A stretch of DNA of 64,000 nt from Brachycybe producta (GCA_036925085.1 JAUPFP010000002.1:4530780-4594779), one strand, 5' to 3'. Positions 1 to 13,211 are shown, counted from the first letter of the stretch. Numbers and translations: made by a program. Notes: a model not told the origin generated them from the letters alone.

Positions 1-112
1 GTGGTAACTAGAAGCAACAAACAATTGCTTTGGGTGATTGGAATTTAATACATGGGAAATTCCTTCACATAAATAGCTGTCAGTAAAACCCGGGATTTTC
101 CAAAGGTACCCT

Positions 113-239
113 AAAGGCTAGTATACGCTGGGATACTTTGTGGCGAAACAATGTTGCACGGTTGTCGCGATACATTGTTGCGGGATAGAATCGAGAAACA
201 CGATTTTGTCACAAAGTACCCCTGTGTGTACTAGCTTTT
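113..239. repeat. Short foldback (MITE-like) repeat
   Basis: The two ends are inverted copies of about 30 bp: GCTAGTATAC near 117 and its counterpart GTGTACTAGC near 227, each followed inward by a version of GATACTTTGTG. The spacer is about 65 bp. It has no coding capacity. No clear target duplication was found, so the transposon superfamily is unassigned. Confidence 0.55.
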
Positions 240-784
240 AGTTCCCACTACGTTATAAAGATCATGGAATACGACTTATAATTGTTATAACGTTGATACA
301 TGAGAACTGTGAAGTGTTTTCTAGTATTCTGTTTTTTGCAATCAAGTACTGGTATACTGGGCACGTTCAGCGCAATTCAATAATAAACTGAAAAGTAGCA
401 TTAGCTTCTCAACAAAAGCAGTCCTGCTGTCTGCTTCATCGACACATATTGTTTTTTTTTTCCTTTCAGAAAATGAAATTCATTATGAAGGTTAAAAAAT
501 AAAAACATGTGTATGTTGACATCATGTTTTACCATGTCCTGCTTATGTGATTTTGTTTGCCTTCTTATAAGAGGGGTTTATGGCCTTTTATTTGAACAGA
601 AAATGGTAGAATCGAGTGCAACCAGCACGTCAGAACACTTGTTTCCCGTCCAGTTGGGTTATCATCTTGCAACCTATTGTGTGGCACGATTCTAGAAATG
701 ATAGTGGTGTGTTGTACGCATTACGCTTTTCTTTAGACATTATGCGAAGAGTGAACAAAGTTGTCAAAAAAATGAAAATATTCC

Positions 785-945
785 AAGACCATGAATATTT
801 TCAAAAAAATGGCAAAAAATGAAAGTCTACTAGATGCCCTGAAAAGCACTGAAATAAACTCAGGAGGGCCCAACAGACTTCCAGGACCGTAAAATCTCAT
901 AAATTCAAAAAAGTAAAAATTGTCAAAAAAAAAGTAGTCTATAGG
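785..945 (-). repeat. Fragment of the hAT-like repeat also present at 15920-16484
   Basis: Read on the minus strand, this segment matches the central spacer of the composite repeat in the zinc-finger gene intron (about 16140-16285), including the stretch AGGGCATCTAGAAGACTTTC and the T-rich tract beside it. The terminal GCATGTCAAACTC motif is absent, so this copy is partial. Confidence 0.55.
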
Positions 946-1544
946 TTATTAATTTCAAACTGATAAGATATTTTTAAGCCACAGGAAGCAGTTTCTACAA
1001 AGGATATTTTATTGTCGATGATGGTGTTTTGGTAATTATTAGAATTTCGTTTGGTGGTGTACATTTTGCTTATGTTACAATAAATATTAGTACTTTTTTG
1101 CTAAACTTTTGCGATGTGCCGGTGAAGAGGACACCCAAGTGAACAAGTGAATTTAAGTATCGTAAGAAATTTTCGATAAAGCGTGGTTTACACGGTGCTA
1201 TTTTTTACGCCAGTCGGGCTCGCTTCGTTTGACTCAAGCACATGTAAAGAAGCTGCTCTTTTTTATTCGCTAGCGTTTCAAATTTTGATTTCGCAGCGTC
1301 AAGTGGTCGCCATGTCAAAGTTGAACATGGTCAACTGGATGCAACACCACCAATATAGGCTGTAATATCTTGGTGTTTGGTTTTTACTGTTAACTACAGT
1401 ACTATAAGTATGCGCCATAGGTCTAGATGGTTTGCAAAGTGTTCACTAATATTTTGTGCACCCTCAGCGAAATGCTCACTAACAACAAGTTAAATTTTTT
1501 CGGTAGTATTGCTATAAAGGACCACGCATACGAGCGGGTTAGAT

Positions 1545-2128
1545 GTTAATTTGAGGGGTGAGAATTTCGTAAAAAAAAGTATTGAAAAAGATCTAGCACG
1601 TGCAGATCATACAGAAAAGTGCATGTGAAAGTTCAAATTTACATAGAGGTCTATGTCATTTTAACAAGTTTCTTAGCCTATTTTAATAGCTTTGCATATT
1701 AATTTATAGAGAAATATGTATAAGATATGAATTGTTTGGGGGGGTCTGTGCTGCATTTTTTATACATAGACCTGGGGGCTGTGTTCCCAAAAAGCCTAAT
1801 TTTATACCATTATTTCACTATTCATTTGTGTTAACATATTGTATATTCACTACAAACTAAAAGAAAAGAATTCATACAAAATTAGTTTTTTTAAGATTGT
1901 CTTTTGGCACCTTTTACTTACATATTAATGACCCCTCGTATAGAGAGATTTCAACGGGACTTGTGGGGCACGGGCCCCACGCATGTTAAAATAGGCTAAA
2001 AACTTAAAAATGCCATAGACCTCCATATAAATATTAACTTTTCTGCGCGTTTTTTTGTTTTGGTAAGTTCTGCACGTACTGGATTTTTGTTTGCACTTTT
2101 TTATGATATCCTCACCTGTCATTAATTA
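1545..2128. repeat. Long-armed foldback element
   Basis: Arms of about 150 bp at 1545-1695 and 1975-2128 are imperfect reverse complements. Shared landmarks are TTAATTTGAGGGGTGAG at the left end against TTAATGACAGGTGAGG read inward from the right, then ACGTGCAGA, then GAGGTCTATG, then TTAGCCTATTTTAA. The interior (about 280 bp) is AT-rich and non-coding. It is a non-autonomous DNA-transposon type structure, and its superfamily was not resolved. Confidence 0.6.
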
Positions 2129-3044
2129 TGGATAATGTCTCACCCACTCATATCCGTGGTCTTTTGTGCTACAGTACCACCAAATTTTAATTAGTAGTTC
2201 GAGCCAAAATAGAATTTAAGAATGGTTACTAATGCAGACCTAAATCGTACTATGTCATTGCTGTAACTGAGTTCTACTGTGAAACTTCGCATTTTAAAGC
2301 CGAGTTTGGGAAGTACAGCACAATAGATAAATTATTTCGAATTGGTATACTTTATCAATGTTTAGCATTTGTTTTAGTCTATATAATTAGTCTAAAGAAA
2401 CTGATAATTTGTACATCGTAGTAGCTAATTTGATGTTATAAATTTAGTACTGTGTCTAAATCTCAAGTTACTTATTCATAGAAAACAAAGTGGAATAGTC
2501 CAGATGCAATTAGCATATTCAGAGCCATTAGTGTTTTTTTTTACAGTAATGGCAACAAACTCACTTTAATTTGTTATCAAGGTTGGCTTTTTTACATCGT
2601 GAAGCCTAACATTGTAAGTAATTTACAACTGTGTTTCTAGTATTACTTTCTAGCATCATAGAATCATACCATTGAATTCATAAATACGAACAAAGTTAAA
2701 TCATAAGTCATCATTTTTCACTACATAGTTGCAGATGCTCTAGCTGTCGCTCGTTTTAAATTAAAAGTAATCGTATTACTTCCTTAGTTAGTCATTACCG
2801 AAATAGTACAATTTTAGTTGCTTTGAATTGTCGTAAGTTAGTTACACGCTATCTTTGAATTCGGGGCTTTGGAGCAATTAGTCTAATGTAAGATTACAAG
2901 TCTAACGAATTATAACGGGAGTGTTTTTTTTTTTTTCAGCTCATTGGCTATGTTTGGTTAAGTCTGTTTCATGTGTTTCAAATCTGGTATTGTTATAAGA
3001 ATAGAATGGTGGTGCTCATGCATTTTTCCTTCTTCCAGTCAACT
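2129..3044. other. Intergenic, nothing recognised
   Basis: AT-rich sequence. I see no coding exon, RNA gene or clear repeat here. A poly-T run near 2925-2938 sits just before the LINE remnant. Confidence 0.5.
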
Positions 3045-3400
3045 GTTTACGATTTATATTACTTCGGTGTCATCATCATCGTCATTTCCTGCACCTTTTT
3101 CCCCGCGATATGCAGGGTCGGCCTTACAAGTTCTAGCTCGTAACTCCTTTCGGTTTTGTGCGAAACTCTCAAACTCCCAATATCCTGTTTTACTGCCATG
3201 TTACTGCCTTTTAACCCCCAGGTCCAAACTATCACCTGTTTAAGCAGCTCATCGGCCTCCCCAATCCTAATTGCATGCCCATACTACCTCAGCCTATTTT
3301 CCTTCATCTTGTGTAGTGAATCTACTCCCTCTGATGAAGTATTTCTAATCCTATCCTTTATATGTATATTACTTCATTGTACGAACATATGAGGCAAATA
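3045..3400 (-). mobile_element. Non-LTR retrotransposon (LINE) 3' coding remnant
   Basis: On the minus strand the frame reads a degenerate form of the LINE reverse-transcriptase C-terminus: a stretch like KMKENRLR-YGHAIR followed by a cysteine-poor basic tail, comparable to the familiar 'LRWYGHV.R' block just after the RT domain of CR1/RTE/Jockey-type elements. A stop interrupts the block. Only about 110 codons are recognisable and no 5' part is present, so this is a 5'-truncated, inactive copy. A related piece lies near 39655-39800. Confidence 0.55.
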
Positions 3401-5578
3401 TTTCAGTGTGTATTGCATTGAGAGCTGCTATAATATAAAAGTTGCTTGGTGTGACGCGACGAACGCCTATTTTCCATGTAATGATTTTGTGCAGGAATTG
3501 AGTCAAATATTGTAGTAAATCAAGAACTATCGAAGGTGTTGCAAGAAACTATCGTAGGTGTTGCAAAAGTAGCAGCGAATCTTGTTGTAACTATTGCCTA
3601 TATTATCAGTGCTGAATTATTATAAATATATCACGCTTAGTGCAAAAACCAACTGATGTATAATCCCTACATTTTTGGGACATTTTTAGATTTATTTTCA
3701 GTTTTATCGACATATATATTTTGCGCTACCACTAGGTAGAGTTATTTTTATATTGGTGGAACTTTTATACAAGTTAAATTCCGTCAAAGATCAGTTAGAT
3801 GATTTTTAAGCTTTGTCTCTCATCAATAGCTTTTAGCTTTTCTACTATTCCTGATCGTTCTTCTAGCTGTAACATGATGCTAATGATGTGATAGGAATAT
3901 CGGGATGCTTCATTTTTAGTAGCACATCACTTTAACTATATTTCTCTCTAGGACCCTTAAATGTGGTTGTACCGTTTACACGTGGGTATATTATGTTGTT
4001 TGTACCATAAATTACCGGTATCCTAAGTGAAAGCGACAATAAATTGATACAACCAGAATGTGCACCGTTTATTTAGCTCTTATAAAAACAGGAATGAAAC
4101 AAGTAAAATGATTACTTGGAGCAGTAAACAATTTTTTGCTAGGAGGAGGCATTTGAATACTTGGTTAGGAAGCATTGGTAATGCAGCCTCCTGAACGCTT
4201 TCATTCTGTAAATGATATGCTTAGGTGATGTCAACAAATTTATGCATTCCTAAATTGTAACCTATGCTGTAGTCACTTCTGAGTTGATTCATGCAACTTT
4301 ATGTTATGCAGGTTAGTTCACCTACAGTTGTACTGGTGGCACGACAAGAACAAATGAAACTTTGGTTCGTTTTTGTCTTGTTATAACTTTCTTTTAGTTA
4401 TTTTTTACAGTTTTTTACCAGATATGTGACATATGATATAGACTTATCGATTCTTAGCTGGTTTCTATAGCCAAATACAGTTTGTTTGTGAAATAATATT
4501 CCTTTTTTTTTTTTGGAATTGATAGTCAAACAAGTTAATGGATGTTGTAATTGTCTTTACCTGAATTAAGATATACAGTATTTACAACTGCTTAGTTCGG
4601 TTTAATATAAGATTTCTGTGAAATCTGTTTTGTATGTTTGTGGAAGAGGGGAAGTGTGTAACTTTCTGTGAAAGTGTTAGCACTTTTTTTTTAATATTTT
4701 AGTATTTATATAAAATCAATCCATATTTTTTTATTTGTATCTTGTAAAAAGTGAAGTGAATTTTATATTTGAAAGTTGTTCGCAGTAATGAGAGAGAAAA
4801 AATAATTTGCATGTTTTATGCTACTTTTACTACCTTTGAAACCTTTAAAAATATATTAACTGCATCTACCAGAAGACTTCGAGATACTTGAGCATTCTTT
4901 AGCCTGTTGGCTAAAGTCTGCCTGTATGTGAATCTCAAAGCTTAGAGTTGCTAAGCAGTTGGAGGCCAAGTGCTATAAGCGTTTTGAAGTTCAGTGTTAT
5001 AGAACCTCAGTTTAGAAATGCATTCTTGTTTTGCATGATGTTGTGTCGGAGTAACTTGTTCAATAGTTTGCATGTTAATTACTGTTAATAAGAATTTATA
5101 TGTAACATGCATGTGCATGTGCAGTTTCTTTGTGTTTGTAATCTGCGCTAAACAAGCTGTTGTTGTCAAATCTTGTCAATGGCGTAGTTGCTGGAATGTT
5201 GACATAAGGAAACGAGCAAATACTGCAGTAGCATGCATACCCAGCATTAAACAGAATATTGCGGAAATGGTTGTTCTCTGAACAACTGCTCGGATGATGA
5301 CGATATCACACCTGAAATGTGTTAATCAGGTTAAAATCAATAAGAGATTTCTGTTTAGACATAGTGAGATAATTTTCGTAATACTGCACTGCATCTAGTT
5401 TTCTAGAACATAATAAAAGCTGGCTTTGTTTTTGGACGCAAAAACGCAAGAGTAATTTTTTTTTTCAGAAACAACATTACGATTAAATTTAAATTGTTTT
5501 CGAAACTACAGTAGAATGGTAGAAGATTATGCTAAGTTTTTTCGTGGTAATATTTTTTTTTTTAAATTAAAACTTTTA
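3401..5578. other. Intergenic, nothing recognised
   Basis: AT-rich, with scattered short open frames such as those near 5070-5280 that have no domain, codon bias or splice context to support them. No RNA gene or long repeat was seen. Confidence 0.5.
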
Positions 5579-5921
5579 GGCAGGCCGCACACGTAACTGT
5601 CGGAATTGGAACCCTTAAGAACGGAAACGAGTTTTGTCCGCACGTTAGGTCAGAATTTGCGATCGGAATTCATAGAGGAAATCAAGACTAAAGCAGCGCA
5701 TGTATGTAAAATTGGAGAAGATGGAATAGCCAAGCGCATGCGCATAGTTTTGGAATCGTTCGGAATCAGTCAAAATATTCTTACTCTGCAAACCGATTCT
5801 TTCCGATCCGATCCAAGCTAGTGTGCGGGGCTTCCTTGAAATGCTTGTTTTCAAAAAGTTACTATTCTGTCCATTACGACCGTTCCGTTCTGATCCAATA
5901 TAGTGTGCGGCGGCAAGCCTT
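5579..5921. repeat. MITE, GCCGCACAC family, copy 1
   Basis: The ends are inverted relatives: GGCAGGCCGCACAC at the left and GTGTGCGGCGGCAAGCC at the right. The interior shares many blocks with the copy at 23836-24158, such as GAACGGAAAC, TTAGGTCAGAA and ATAGTTTTGGAAT. The left flank is TTTTA and the right flank TTATA, so any TTAA target duplication has decayed here. The 71-codon open frame inside it is incidental. Confidence 0.65.
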
Positions 5922-5926
5922 ATAGT

Positions 5927-6337
5927 TAGAGGTGGGACGAATCCTAAATTTTCTCGAATCCAAATCCTAAAAGGTTCTTGAAGCCTTCATATAAGAATCC
6001 TATATATTATTCATTAAGAAGATACAAATAAATGAAATAATATTAAATATTAAATTATTAATAATAAAAAAACAAGTATGGCACTCAGGGCCACCACAAG
6101 GTGATTCGGGTCTGACCACCGAAATTGCAACAATCGTCGTTTTTTGTTGTTAGTGAACGCTTGCTTCTATTGGACGTCAATGGAGTTAAACCTGATTTTA
6201 CCAATGTTTTTAACAGTTTTTTTAAGGTTAGGATTCGAAAGATTCGAAAGACGAAAAAAGCGCGAAGATTCAAATTTTCAAATCGCAAATATTTTTCAAG
6301 GTTCGCGGGATTCGAGGATTTGAATGTCTCATCCCTA
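5927..6337 (+). repeat. hAT-like MITE (TAGAGGTGGGA family), copy 1
   Basis: The left end TAGAGGTGGGACGAATCC and the right end TGTCTCATCCCTA are inverted. The element is flanked by an exact 8-bp direct repeat, CTTATAGT (5919-5926 and 6338-6345), the duplication length of hAT transposons. The interior carries short GATTCGAAAGATTCGAAAG direct repeats. It inserted at the very end of the preceding MITE, and it is non-coding. Confidence 0.75.
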
Positions 6338-6345
6338 CTTATAGT

Positions 6346-9300
6346 GAATTGGAAATGTTGTGCTTTAGGTGTTTTTTTGGCATTAACATTTTACAAAAAA
6401 TTACTTTCGCCTATTTTTGAAAGAAATCATTCTGAAAAAACTTTTACCATTATCGCCAACTATTCTAGTTTCTAAAACATTCAGAATGTTTCTCCTGAGC
6501 TTAAACTGGCGTGCATCTCGTTAGCTGTTTTGTTTCTTGTACTCTCATTGCCATTTTTAATATTGCATTAGAAATTTGTATGCTCAGAACGTTATTTGCA
6601 TGTTTGCGTCAATTTGTCTTTTTATTTTCTGCAAACTTTTTCTTCTCATTACTGCGTTACAGACTTATTTACGTTCGTATTTGTTAACGTTAAAACATTT
6701 TCTGGAATGACCAAACTATTTTTTGTTCATGTTTGATCTTTATTGACTAATGATTATTCTTGACAATGTTGTTTGTCACATGTCACGGCATATGAAAGGG
6801 ACAGTAGTATTATAAGAAGTCATTTCCAAGTCACTTTTCTATAGTTTATAGCGTAGCTGCCATGCCATAAATTCATTCCAGTTTGACTTGTTTCTTTGTC
6901 AACTATTATTAAATTAATTCTACGCCAATTAGAATAAAAAATAGGCGCAGTGTACTAGCAGGATGTTACAGAATAATATGGAGCGCGAATAGACGAAAGT
7001 AATTGGCACATTAATTGTTTTATAAGTGATTCCGGAGACTTTATCGAAAACCTAGCACAAAATTGATGTTCATATATAATCACTGAATTTTTCAAGAATG
7101 TCGCAAAAAAGCAATGGTTACACGGGAGTTGGTATTTGTGTTAGGTTTTGACAAAAGTATGTGTTCTCACGTAATTTACAGTGTGAAAATTACTTTCATA
7201 TGAGGTGTTTCACAAAAACGTGTGCCTGCCAACAACGACGACAATCGCATGACGGATGCGCGCCACTAAATAACGGTCGGTCTTATACTCGTGGCAAACA
7301 GACCACTTTGGGTGGCCGATTTCGTCTGCAAATTGTTGTTGCAGGTATGTGGACTGCGGTTGCAATGTGTTTACTATGGAAGACGCCAACATTGGCACGC
7401 AAGCAGCTTTGGAAGTCGAAAACAACCAACGGTGGGTGGTGGGCTGTCGTTCCAATGTATTGCTATGAAAAGAGGCCGGACCTTGTCATAAAGGCAACAA
7501 CCGGGCTTCATTTTGCAATCAAAATCGACGACTAAAAGGGTTCTGTGTGCCAAGGCCCTTATACCACGTTTTTATAATATCTGTCATTGTGATGCAAACA
7601 GATAACGTAAACCGATGCACTAAGGCAAACCAAAATAGGTCCAGGAAAATAAGGAGAATTATCTCCTCATTATTAAGGCCAAAATTTGTGTGCGAATAAA
7701 AGTTCAAAAATGTGCAAATTGTTTTTAGAAATTATGCGTTTTATGCAAATAAATACAAACTACAGAAAATGCAAAATATGCAAGAAAATTGAGCATTTTA
7801 TGGAAATCAAAATTTATATTTTACAGAAAAAAGCGCAATTCGATGCCTGGATCAATTAATAGCTCAACAATCATCATAAACAATAACTGAAAATGCGGTA
7901 TCAAAACGATTTGGTGTACAAATTCATTTGTAGAATTTTTAATGCTCAAAAACAGTGGGTTTTTTTAAATAAATAATATTATGAGAATTTATGTAAATTT
8001 CCAAATAATAATGTGCAATTTGTGCATTTTATGCATTTTTATTTTAGATTAAATTGATTATTATTACACATATATAGATACTTTCATGTTTTCACACAAG
8101 TGTACTCAAAGTGGGTTGGGACTATTAGTATGCATTTTGTGCAATTTATGCGAATTTTTGGCCTTACTTATTTATGTATCATGGGTATTTTTATTCTGGG
8201 TTTTTTCGGTCCGGCAAAAAAAATTCTTTATCTTTTTTGCGCTCGAAAATCTTGCTGCCATTTACTCGTGCACGGCCATCATTGCAACATCGAAGGGTCA
8301 TGTGATTTAAAACAAAAATCTGATTGAACCTTTGCGTCCTTACCGTTGTGACGCACGTTTAATATAGCTATTATTCGATACATGTTAATAACTAAAAGAA
8401 AATTGACTTGGAGTTTGACTGGAATATCAATCTTTCTAAATTAAACATTGTGTTCAAGTGTAAAAATCTGTATAGCAATCTAAAGAGCAACAACGTTGTT
8501 TAGTTGCTGTGTTCTTAATTTCGTAGGGAGGAGAGCGACACGTGCACATTTCTCGATGTTCAATACTTGTTTTTATTTATTTTTAGCATTTATCTCAACA
8601 TCTTTAGCAAATGCCAGCAGCTTGTATCTGAAAAGGGTAATCATAATAAGGGAAATAAAAGACAAGAAATTGTTTTAACAGCTGCATGAAAATGATTTGT
8701 TCTCACCTATTTTTTAAGTCCTAGAAATGTCTAATCTGATGTAGTGAAACAACCAAGCAAACACCTTTATATGTGGGACTCATGAATGATGCGAAAATCA
8801 CTTGTTTTGAAAGGTTTATAAACCGTCGTTCTTCAACCTTTTTTACACCTCCGGACCGGCGAAAATAGGAGAAATATTTCTCAGACCCTCTGACGGCTGT
8901 CTTACCCGTCAGCCCGTCTGCGAAATATTTGTCCTATAAAAACCAATGTAGATAGTACTTGGCATACTTTCGGCACCATCACTACTTTTCTCCTGAATAT
9001 TGTCATTGCCTCTACTAAAGAAGTTTAAAAGTTTTTGCTGTTTGACTTTTTTTGTCTCCATTTTGTAGGGTTTCAAATTTTACCAAAGAAATAACTTGTT
9101 TTCCGAAAGACCACGTACATTATGAGTATGAGGGACAACAACAGTGGTGTTTGAATTGTCTGTTAGACAGTCAATGGCCGCAAATACCATGGCGTTTGAT
9201 CATGCGATTTTTTTTACTGTTTCCAAAGTTGATTCCAAAGGAATGTCGCTTTGACAATATACATTATATGAAATATAAGACGAAACGATTAAAATTTTCA

Positions 9301-12300
9301 ACAGTGTCAGTGTTCCACAAAGGGGTTTCCAGGAGTGCTTTTGTAAGTGGGGAAAGCTGCAGGTGAAGGTGTATCAATCCACAAGGAGACTACTTTAAAG
9401 GGGTACCATTGAATAGGCTCATAGATAAGCCAGCTAATTTAGTTTGGGAACTTTTTGTTTGCTCTTGGTATATGGATTCTGACACTGTTCCCCCTCCCTC
9501 CCCATATGCTGTGTTAAAAATTAACCTAAGCAACATGTGGTAGTCTATCTCTGCCTGGTTTTGAACAGAAATCTACTGGCTAATGTTGACAAGGCTAAAT
9601 TCCAGAAGTCTATGCTTGAGTAGAATTGAACTGCGTTCAAAGCCTATTCAGAGTATTGAGAGATAAAGCTTGAGCCTTATTTTCGGTTTTTCTTTCCAAA
9701 CGTATTTAGACTGTGGAGTTTTCTTATTTTCTTCTTTTTATTGTGACACTTTATGTCAGTATGGCACCCCTTGGTGCACAGATGTTCAGACCTGGGTGGC
9801 CCAAATTCTAAGTGAATTCGTGGAACCCAGTCGGACCGTGAGAATTGGGAATAGAGTCCCAAAAATACCTTTCCTTTTAAGGTAATATCTTCAGCCCAGG
9901 GCAATGATTGGCCCAGTTGGTCAATCATTGAGCCCTGAGGTGACAGTTGCCCCTCCCAGGAGACCGAACAAGTGTGCCATGAGACGTATGTGTGAGGACA
10001 GTTCGAGATAGAGAATTGAAGAGGACAGTTAGCATTGTGGAGATTTAGTTTCGATTATGTAAAGTGTAAATACCACAATGTAAAAGATAAAGAGTTAGTA
10101 AAGAGAATATACATTTATATTGACCACAACAAAGTGTGAGTTTTTGTGTATTAAGATATTCGAGTTCCAGAACCCAACCAACGGGATTTCCGACGGAGGG
10201 ACTCAGAAAGTCTCTGAGTACCTCCGCTTGGAACCTCCAAGTGACTCAAACAGAGACAGTGACATCGGCATCATCAAGCACTGTACCGAAGGTTCTCGAG
10301 AGAAGCGAAGTCTTTTTGTGGGCTTCAAAGAGGGATCTAGCCAATCGTAACGTATCATATGTCGGGAGTGACTAAATCAAGAGAACAAACGGCTGGCCCG
10401 CTGCCAACAGAGGCCAACAGGGCCAGCGACGTCACATTATTTTGTTGAAACGGTCTAAGTGACAAGCTTTTATGATGTCTCTTTCATATGGGCCTCGAGC
10501 AGATGGAAGGTGTACTAAATTAAATTGAATTGTCTTTATTCATCGCGGTGGAATTTATTTCCTCCGATTCGAGATTTCCGAATCCTGATTACCTGTTGAG
10601 TAGTTAAAAGTGCAAAGCGTTCCGTGTGCTTCGTGCCAAAAACCAGATTGACTGAGAGGTTTGTCATTTCCAAGCCCAATTGAAGCTTTGCTGGCATCCA
10701 GGCTTCCTCATCCACAAACTGTCCAGTCTGAAGATGGTCGTTCCTTATGAGATTGAAACGCTATTGAATTGAATTGGTTCGGCCATTCAGTCCGAGGACT
10801 TGGTAGTACAATAATTTAATCCCGTCCCTGTCTGTTTTCTTGGGACAATAATGTGGTGGTTTCCCAAAGTTCCCAGAATTCAATTAGGAAAAAAAACTCA
10901 TCATGAAATAACAGCATCTCTACTCAGTAATATACTTTTGCAGTATTTTTGTTATTTTTTTCACAATTTTCACCATTTTTATTTTCATTTTATAAATTTT
11001 TCGTGATTTTTATGGACGTTCCTTGTGTTAGTTATCGCGTTTGCCAATTATCTTCGCGCACGTTATCTTTTTTTATTTATTTCTCAAACACACTTCTCAC
11101 CCAATCAGTCATCTTTATAGTTTGATTTGCCCGATTTGAAACAGGATTTTTCTGGTCCAGGTTCAGAGATTTGTTTACAAACTACGCCAGTATTTTTTAG
11201 GTTCAGTTTTCATATTCTTATTTTTGCATCATTCATGAGCTCATCGAACCCCATATTAAGTTGTCTTGAATATTGTCTTAATTATTGGAGAAATATCCAT
11301 GTCTGTTCAAATCCCGTAGTATCTCGGGATATTTTGTTAATTCTTTCGCAATGTGTGTGTGTGCAAGGAAAATGCAATTTTATCTCATTTTTTAATTTCT
11401 TGTAATTGATTTTATAATATTTATATGTAACTTTTTAAAATTCATTATGTAATTTCAATGTGTCATTTTCCAGTTGTTTTTCTAAACAACCAAATTACAT
11501 TTGAAAAAGTTTGGTCCTTCCATAAATTACAAGTTATAAGTATTTTCTTATTATTATATTGTTTATTTAATTGTATTTTATAATTAGGTTTTATCCTTAA
11601 AAAATCAAAGTAATGTTTGAAGATTTAAAGAAATAAATTGTTAAAATTTGTAATATTTGAATTTGTTGCTGTTTTAATTTGTTGTACTAACTTTTTAATT
11701 TTTTGTTTACTTTTTTGACATAGATTTTGGCAGAAAACACGTATTTTGAGCCGTTGAGATAGCCCAGCAAAGAACTTGATTGATTTGTTTTGGCTCATTA
11801 CAGAATATGTATATCCTGGTTCGTTCGTTTTAAATTGAATGGACAAGCTCTTTTGATGAGAGGATTTTCAATTCTTACGTTGCTTGCAGTGCGACTGGGA
11901 TTTTTTTTTAATTTATTTGGACACATTTTTGGTAATCAGAAAAATATTTTATATTTGGGACTCCTATTTTTATTGTTTAGGTGAACCTAAAGGTCAAATG
12001 GCTCTTAAATTCAAGACCCCTTATTATAATATTCACTTTAAAGTTGCAATTCAATATTTATTTTTTTAAAAAACCTTGCATTTAGAAATTAATTTAGATT
12101 AATTTTTATCAAAATTTGTTATAAATTTTATTTCCAGTATTTTAATTTTGTCTTGTATTTTTAATGATGGATTCAATTGAACTCTCTTGATTATTTGGCA
12201 TCTCAGAAGCAAAACAAGGGTATGTATTTTATGTCGATTATTTTTGAAAATAAAATTATAAACCAAAAATTAGAGAATCTAATTTTTTTTAACTGCTAAT

Positions 12301-12359
12301 TGTAAAAAAAAAATTAATAATTTGGTGATAAATATATTTTTAATTATTTTAAGAGTCTA
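6346..12359. other. Long intergenic stretch without a recognised gene
   Basis: No exon with recognisable homology was found. Two frames were considered and set aside: 124 codons at 7161-7535 and 104 codons at 9052-9366. 8825-8945 has a TTCAACCTTTTTT...GGACCGG stretch like the ends of many hAT MITEs. 9670-10440 is less AT-rich than its surroundings and could be a decayed LTR or an untranslated region. 10900-12340 is extremely AT-rich and featureless. Confidence 0.45.
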
Positions 12360-12620
12360 TAGACACTCCCCAGTGTGCACGTGCCGCGCGTGACTCCATA
12401 GACGCGCAATGTTAAGCGAAATCTGATGTTTCCAAAAAACATGGTCTCAATTCTAGCTAATGCCTTTAAGTTGATTTTTTTTAACGATAATAAAATGCGG
12501 TTTATTGCAATATTTAAAGGGGTTTTTATTTTATACAATTTTGATTTATGCTAATTTGCTTCGACCCATGTTAAATAAAGACCATTGACTTCAATAAAGG
12601 CCCAATTTCCTAGCATTATT
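12360..12620 (+). repeat. Interspersed repeat family C, copy 1
   Basis: Shares ordered blocks with 24165-24480: GCGCAATGTTAA, then CCAAAAAACAT/CCAAAAACATT, then TTTTATTTTATACAATTTTGA, then ATGCTAATTTGCTT and CCATGTTAAA. Reverse-strand relatives occur near 53640-53880 and 57380-57620. Non-coding, with termini not well defined. Confidence 0.55.
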
Positions 12621-13211
12621 TCGGTTCTTTAAAATCATCTTTCAGCTTTAAGAAAATTGGGTTTATTCTTTAATATGTTTTCCAGGTAAATTCACGGCGT
12701 TTCGAATTGCCGTTTAGTTGCTACAGCCATTTAGGCAACTTTTGTAACCGCAATATTGACCGTGTTTCGTGCTGCAATGTGAAACTCTGGAGTGTTATAT
12801 ACAAGTAGGTCCTATCATTTTTTTTTTGTATTTCCCGCCTCTGACGTCACTCCAGACTAGAACGCTCTCTGGTGTAATTATCGCTTAGATTCGTCTGGTT
12901 TTTATTTTTGTATATGGTGAGGGGGTCAATGGGTTGTAGAAGCTAAACAAATAAGAGACTCGGATGACGACGCCCACTGCTTATGTGATTGATGTTTCTT
13001 CTCGTTTTCTTTTAGTTTGGTGTATTTATTTAAGGAATGGATCCTTTGGCGATTAGTTCGGATCGACAAAACAGTTTCCTCGTAACAAATCGATTCAAGA
13101 CACAGGTGAAAAGCAAAATTAACTAGGTTTTTAAGTTGGGGTACAAATGGTCGCTTGCGTTGCTTTCTAATTAGGGGGTTCTCTCGGGCACCACCGATAG
13201 CTCCGACTTCC
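12621..13211. other. Intergenic, nothing recognised
   Basis: AT-rich sequence between two repeats. No exon or RNA gene was recognised. The minus-strand open frame over this part runs into the neighbouring MITE and shows no domain. Confidence 0.4.

Larger units (their letters stand above)
1..1544. other. Intergenic, no gene recognised
   Basis: AT-rich sequence with only short open frames that lack recognisable domains. It contains one short foldback repeat near 113-239 and one repeat fragment near 785-945, both listed separately. A T-rich tract ending in CAG near 470 resembles a splice acceptor, but the frame after it closes within a few codons. Confidence 0.6.

Noticed and set aside
5606-5821. 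71-codon frame on the plus strand and 69-codon frame on the minus strand.
   Set aside because: Both lie wholly inside a MITE whose other copy does not keep either frame open.
7161-7535. 124-codon open frame with tryptophan-rich sequence.
   Set aside because: No domain, no acceptor or donor context in phase, and equally long frames run on the other strand. Probably chance within a less AT-rich patch.
8825-8945. hAT-like 'TTCAACCTTTTTT...GGACCGG' terminus.
   Set aside because: Only one end is recognisable and no inverted partner was found, so it is not called as an element.
9052-9366. 104-codon open frame after an acceptor-like TTTTGTAG.
   Set aside because: No recognisable family, and no partner exon in phase found upstream or downstream.
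9741-10133. Possible solo LTR (TGTGACACTT ... ACCACAACA followed by a primer-site-like stretch).
   Set aside because: No second copy, no target duplication and no coding remnant in the window. Base composition alone is not enough.
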